The translations under genes and the position numbers were made by a program. From Calditrichota bacterium (GTDB lineage Bacteria > Calditrichota > Calditrichia > Calditrichales > Calditrichaceae): a stretch of 7,108 nucleotides of DNA. The DNA is taken from contig JAJRSN010000511.1 in NCBI GenBank assembly GCA_024278715.1, positions 1 to 7,108 on the forward strand, given 5' to 3'. Below, one piece after another: positions 5,081 through 7,108 of the stretch. Within the stretch, counting starts at the first letter, position 1, and the number at the start of each line of letters is the position of its first letter. Below the pieces are notes generated by a model that had not been told where the DNA came from, ran no database searches, and was given only the letters and a program-made list of their open reading frames with translations.

Positions 5081-6753
5081 TTTTTATCCTTTATCAGATC
5101 GCCGATGTTTCCGCGAAAGTAGTTCACGTTCAACGCGGCTAAATGTTTGTAAAATCCCTCCATGCGGCTTAGGAAATCCGCCCAGTCTTTGTTTTCTTTA
5201 TTTGTCCAGACCACTTCGGCTAAGGCGCTGGCTCGCGGAAAAGCCATGTATTCCACTTCTCTTTGGTTGAGAATGTATTCGGTCCAGACGTTGCCCTGAG
5301 CGCCGAGGATGTATTTGGCTTCTTCTTCGTTCAATTCCTGCGGCACGGGTTCGTAATTGTAAACCATATTTAATGTTAAAAATCCGCCGATTGCAAGGGG
5401 CTGCGTGCGCGGGTCAGCCTGATAAAAATTCAGGTAACAATAGCCTGTTGGGGTCATTATTACATCGTGTTTTTGTTTTGCCGCGGCAATTCCGCCTTTG
5501 ATGCCGCGCCATGACATGACGGTAGCCTGAGGCGCTAGCCCGCCTTCCAGAATCTCATCCCAGCCGATGATGTTACGATTTTTGGTTAATAAAAATTTTT
5601 CGATGCGCTGAATAAAATAGCTTTGCAGTTCATGCTCGTCTTTTAATCCCTCCGTTTTAATACGCTCCTGACACAGAGCGCATTCTTTCCAGCGATCTTT
5701 CGGCGCCTCGTCTCCGCCGATGTGGATGTATTTGCCGGGGAAAAGATCAACCACTTCGCTCAGCACATCCTCCAAAAATTGAAAAGTCTTCTCCTTACCG
5801 GCGCAATAAATGTCGGGGAAAATGCCCCAGCGCTCCTGCACCTGATAAGGACCTCCGGTACAACCCAGTTCGGGATAAGCAGCCAGCGCCGCCGAGGAGT
5901 GACCGGGCATTTCGATTTCGGGAATAATAGTCACAAAACGTTTGTGCGCATAATCCACGATCTCGCGAATTTGATCCTGCGTGTAAAAACCGCCGTAAGG
6001 CTTGCCGTCATAAATGTAAGGCTTTTTGGATCCGGGACCGATCAGGGTCTGTTTGCGATAGGCGCCTACCTGAGTCAGCCTGGGATATTTTTTGATTTCG
6101 ATACGCCAGCCCTGATCTTCGGTGAGATGCCAGTGGAAATAGTTCATCTTTTGCAGGGCGATTAAATCGATGTACTTTTTGATGAATTCCACGGGAAAGA
6201 AGTGCCGACCAACATCCAGATGCATGCCGCGGTACTGGAAGCGGGGCGCGTCTTCAATTTTTACGCCCGGCACCGACCAGCGTATGCCCTCCACCGTGTC
6301 TCTGCTCTCTATTTCGGGCGGCAATAACTGTCTAATTGTCTGAACGCCATAGAATAAGCCCTTTGCCTGCGGAGCGCGGACTTCGATTTTAGAAGGTTCT
6401 ATTAAAAGTTCATAAGCCCCTTCGGCTCCGTCCACCGACTGATCCAATTTCAGGATAAGCACGTTTGTGTCCGCCGTGCTTGTCTGTTCAAAAGAATATC
6501 CGGTTGGAATGCCGAAACGTTCGCGCAAAAAATCGACCACCATGCCGACATCGGGATCTTTTTGATCATAAATTATTTTAGTGTGCGTATTAAATACAAA
6601 TTCGCTATCCTGAGCTTGGACATGCTGAGGCTTGGGAATGAGAGGATATCGTGATTCTTTAATGCTAAGTTCCGCGGGTCCTCCGCAACTTAATGCGAAA
6701 ATAGAAACGAATAGAAATAGTAAGGATTTGGAAGCAATACGCTTAGGGTTCAT
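5077..6753 (-). CDS. GH20 beta-N-acetylhexosaminidase, lipoprotein
   Basis: The protein has 558 residues. It removes terminal beta-linked GlcNAc or GalNAc from glycans by substrate-assisted catalysis. The leader ends FALSC, making Cys23 the likely lipidation site, so it should be membrane-anchored outside the cytoplasm. The GH20b domain spans about 37-168, with SRYPLIPKPQ at its start and GLFYGVQTIRQLLP near its end. The catalytic barrel spans about 172-517. It has RGMHLDVGRHFFP, FHWHLTEDQGWRIEIKKYP, IPEIEMPGHSSAA, and HIGGDEAPK with the catalytic pair D348-E349. Substrate-pocket tryptophans are seen in GWDEI (W398), MSWRG (W415) and NVWTEY (W490). It ends at NYFRG plus a short tail and lacks the C-terminal galactose-binding-like domain many bacterial GH20s carry. 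The ATG at 6751-6753 has AGGAG 6 nt upstream. It is co-oriented with the sulfatase but separated by 652 bp, so co-transcription is uncertain. Confidence 0.97.
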   Translation of the reverse strand: MNPKRIASKSLLFLFVSIFALSCGGPAELSIKESRYPLIPKPQHVQAQDSEFVFNTHTKIIYDQKDPDVGMVVDFLRERFGIPTGYSFEQTSTADTNVLILKLDQSVDGAEGAYELLIEPSKIEVRAPQAKGLFYGVQTIRQLLPPEIESRDTVEGIRWSVPGVKIEDAPRFQYRGMHLDVGRHFFPVEFIKKYIDLIALQKMNYFHWHLTEDQGWRIEIKKYPRLTQVGAYRKQTLIGPGSKKPYIYDGKPYGGFYTQDQIREIVDYAHKRFVTIIPEIEMPGHSSAALAAYPELGCTGGPYQVQERWGIFPDIYCAGKEKTFQFLEDVLSEVVDLFPGKYIHIGGDEAPKDRWKECALCQERIKTEGLKDEHELQSYFIQRIEKFLLTKNRNIIGWDEILEGGLAPQATVMSWRGIKGGIAAAKQKHDVIMTPTGYCYLNFYQADPRTQPLAIGGFLTLNMVYNYEPVPQELNEEEAKYILGAQGNVWTEYILNQREVEYMAFPRASALAEVVWTNKENKDWADFLSRMEGFYKHLAALNVNYFRGNIGDLIKDKK

Positions 6754-6896
6754 GTTTTACTCCTGATGCTTAGTGGAACATTCCGGAAAATATGTTCTTT
6801 CGATTGAAAAATAAACTAACTAAAAAATTGTTAAACTGAAAATATTTTTGAAGGTAAAGATGCGTCCCCTATAAAAAGGTCTGTAATTGTCATTTC
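6754..6896. other. Leader region of the GH20 gene
   Basis: This is AT-rich non-coding DNA holding the AGGAG ribosome binding site (6760-6764) and presumably the GH20 promoter. The best sigma70-like pair is TTAACA followed 15 bp later by TATTTT, too weak and too closely spaced to call. A palindromic TTCCGGAA lies at 6781-6788. Confidence 0.45.
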
Positions 6897-6952
6897 TAAG
6901 CGTTAACAGAAATCGTGACGAGTAAAATTAAAGATTAAAGTCCTTTTAAAGT

Positions 6953-7008
6953 GACGAAGGGACGAAGAGACGAAGAGACGGAGAGACGGAGAGACAAAGT
7001 GACAAAGT
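6953..7008. repeat. Seven contiguous degenerate octamers, GACRRAGN
   Basis: Seven 8-bp units follow one another without a break, each beginning GAC. They come in near-identical neighbours: GACGAAGA twice, GACGGAGA twice and GACAAAGT twice, after one GACGAAGG. Pairwise identity suggests stepwise unit duplication followed by point change. Confidence 0.85.
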
Positions 7009-7009
7009 C

Positions 7010-7072
7010 GTGATGCGTGATGGGTAAGAAAAATGAAAAATGAAAAAAGAGAAAGCAGAAAGAGGAAAGCCG
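7010..7072. repeat. Nine contiguous degenerate heptamers
   Basis: One base after the octamers the period changes to 7 bp and holds for nine units. They begin GTGATGC and GTGATGG and drift to AAATGAA (twice) and then AAAGNRG types. The GTGATGC unit resembles the GTAATGC of the perfect tandem at 4633-4670. Confidence 0.75.
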
Positions 7073-7108
7073 GTCTTGCGTGACGAGAAACTGGAAATGC
7101 CGCTTAAC

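Larger units (their letters stand above)
6897..7108. repeat. Right repeat field upstream of GH20
   Basis: This non-coding stretch opens with TAAGCGTTAA and closes at the window edge with CGCTTAAC. Between them lie an inverted copy of CTTTAATCTT (6931-6940), an octamer run (6953-7008) and a heptamer run (7010-7072). Several words are reverse complements of those in the left field, so the two fields face each other across GH20. The plus strand is strongly purine-rich from about 6953 to 7068. I see no credible coding frame. Confidence 0.7.

Noticed and set aside
5722..6165. A 147-codon plus-strand open frame antisense to GH20
   Set aside because: It lies wholly inside the well-supported GH20 gene, and its translation shows no recognisable domain. 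It is a shadow frame.
1..7108. Polysaccharide utilisation locus
   Set aside because: There is a GH and a sulfatase, but no SusC/SusD pair, transporter or regulator within the window.
4561..7108. Insertion sequence or composite transposon carrying GH20
   Set aside because: No transposase, no clean terminal inverted repeats and no target-site duplication can be seen; the flanking repeats are degenerate.

Overview
The window looks like accessory, carbohydrate-scavenging DNA from a Gram-negative bacterium, most likely of the FCB type (Bacteroidota, Calditrichota or relatives). The basis is the lipoprotein-style signal peptides on the secreted enzymes, a Bacteroidota-style transglutaminase lipoprotein, a GH20 hexosaminidase beside a sulfatase, and AT-rich intergenic DNA full of degenerate 7- and 8-bp repeats. 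The phylum is inferred; there is no rRNA or marker gene.

Every recognisable gene lies on the minus strand, so in transcription order the window reads from right to left. (1) 6754-7108: a leader and a repeat field upstream of GH20. (2) 5077-6753: a GH20 beta-N-acetylhexosaminidase lipoprotein. (3) 4425-5076: a 652-bp non-coding region, mostly repeats. (4) 2508-4424: a secreted S1-type sulfatase with an intact CxPSR formylglycine motif and a C-terminal domain of the kind normally seen behind GH20 catalytic domains. (5) 1174-2337: a transglutaminase-fold lipoprotein. (6) 99-about 1168: a broken GHL10 (glycosyl-hydrolase-like 10) gene with no visible start or signal peptide, an in-frame TAA and a one-base frameshift. 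(7) 1-51: the first codons of a gene resembling a group II PLP-dependent decarboxylase, running off the left edge.

The sulfatase and the hexosaminidase would fit together in stripping sulfated N-acetylhexosamine glycans outside the cytoplasm: the sulfatase removes the ester that blocks the sugar, then GH20 releases the terminal HexNAc. The transglutaminase-like protein and the decayed GHL10 gene would be accessory degradative functions. No SusC/SusD pair, transporter, regulator or sulfatase-maturing enzyme is in view, so this cannot be called a polysaccharide utilisation locus from the window alone.

The most unusual material is the intergenic DNA. Both sides of the GH20 gene carry runs of degenerate heptamers and octamers, many of the form GTnAnnn, with changing sequence but nearly constant period. 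The left field begins at the GH20 stop codon itself. The second notable point is the apparent domain exchange: the sulfatase carries the GH20-type C-terminal domain, while the adjacent GH20 has none.
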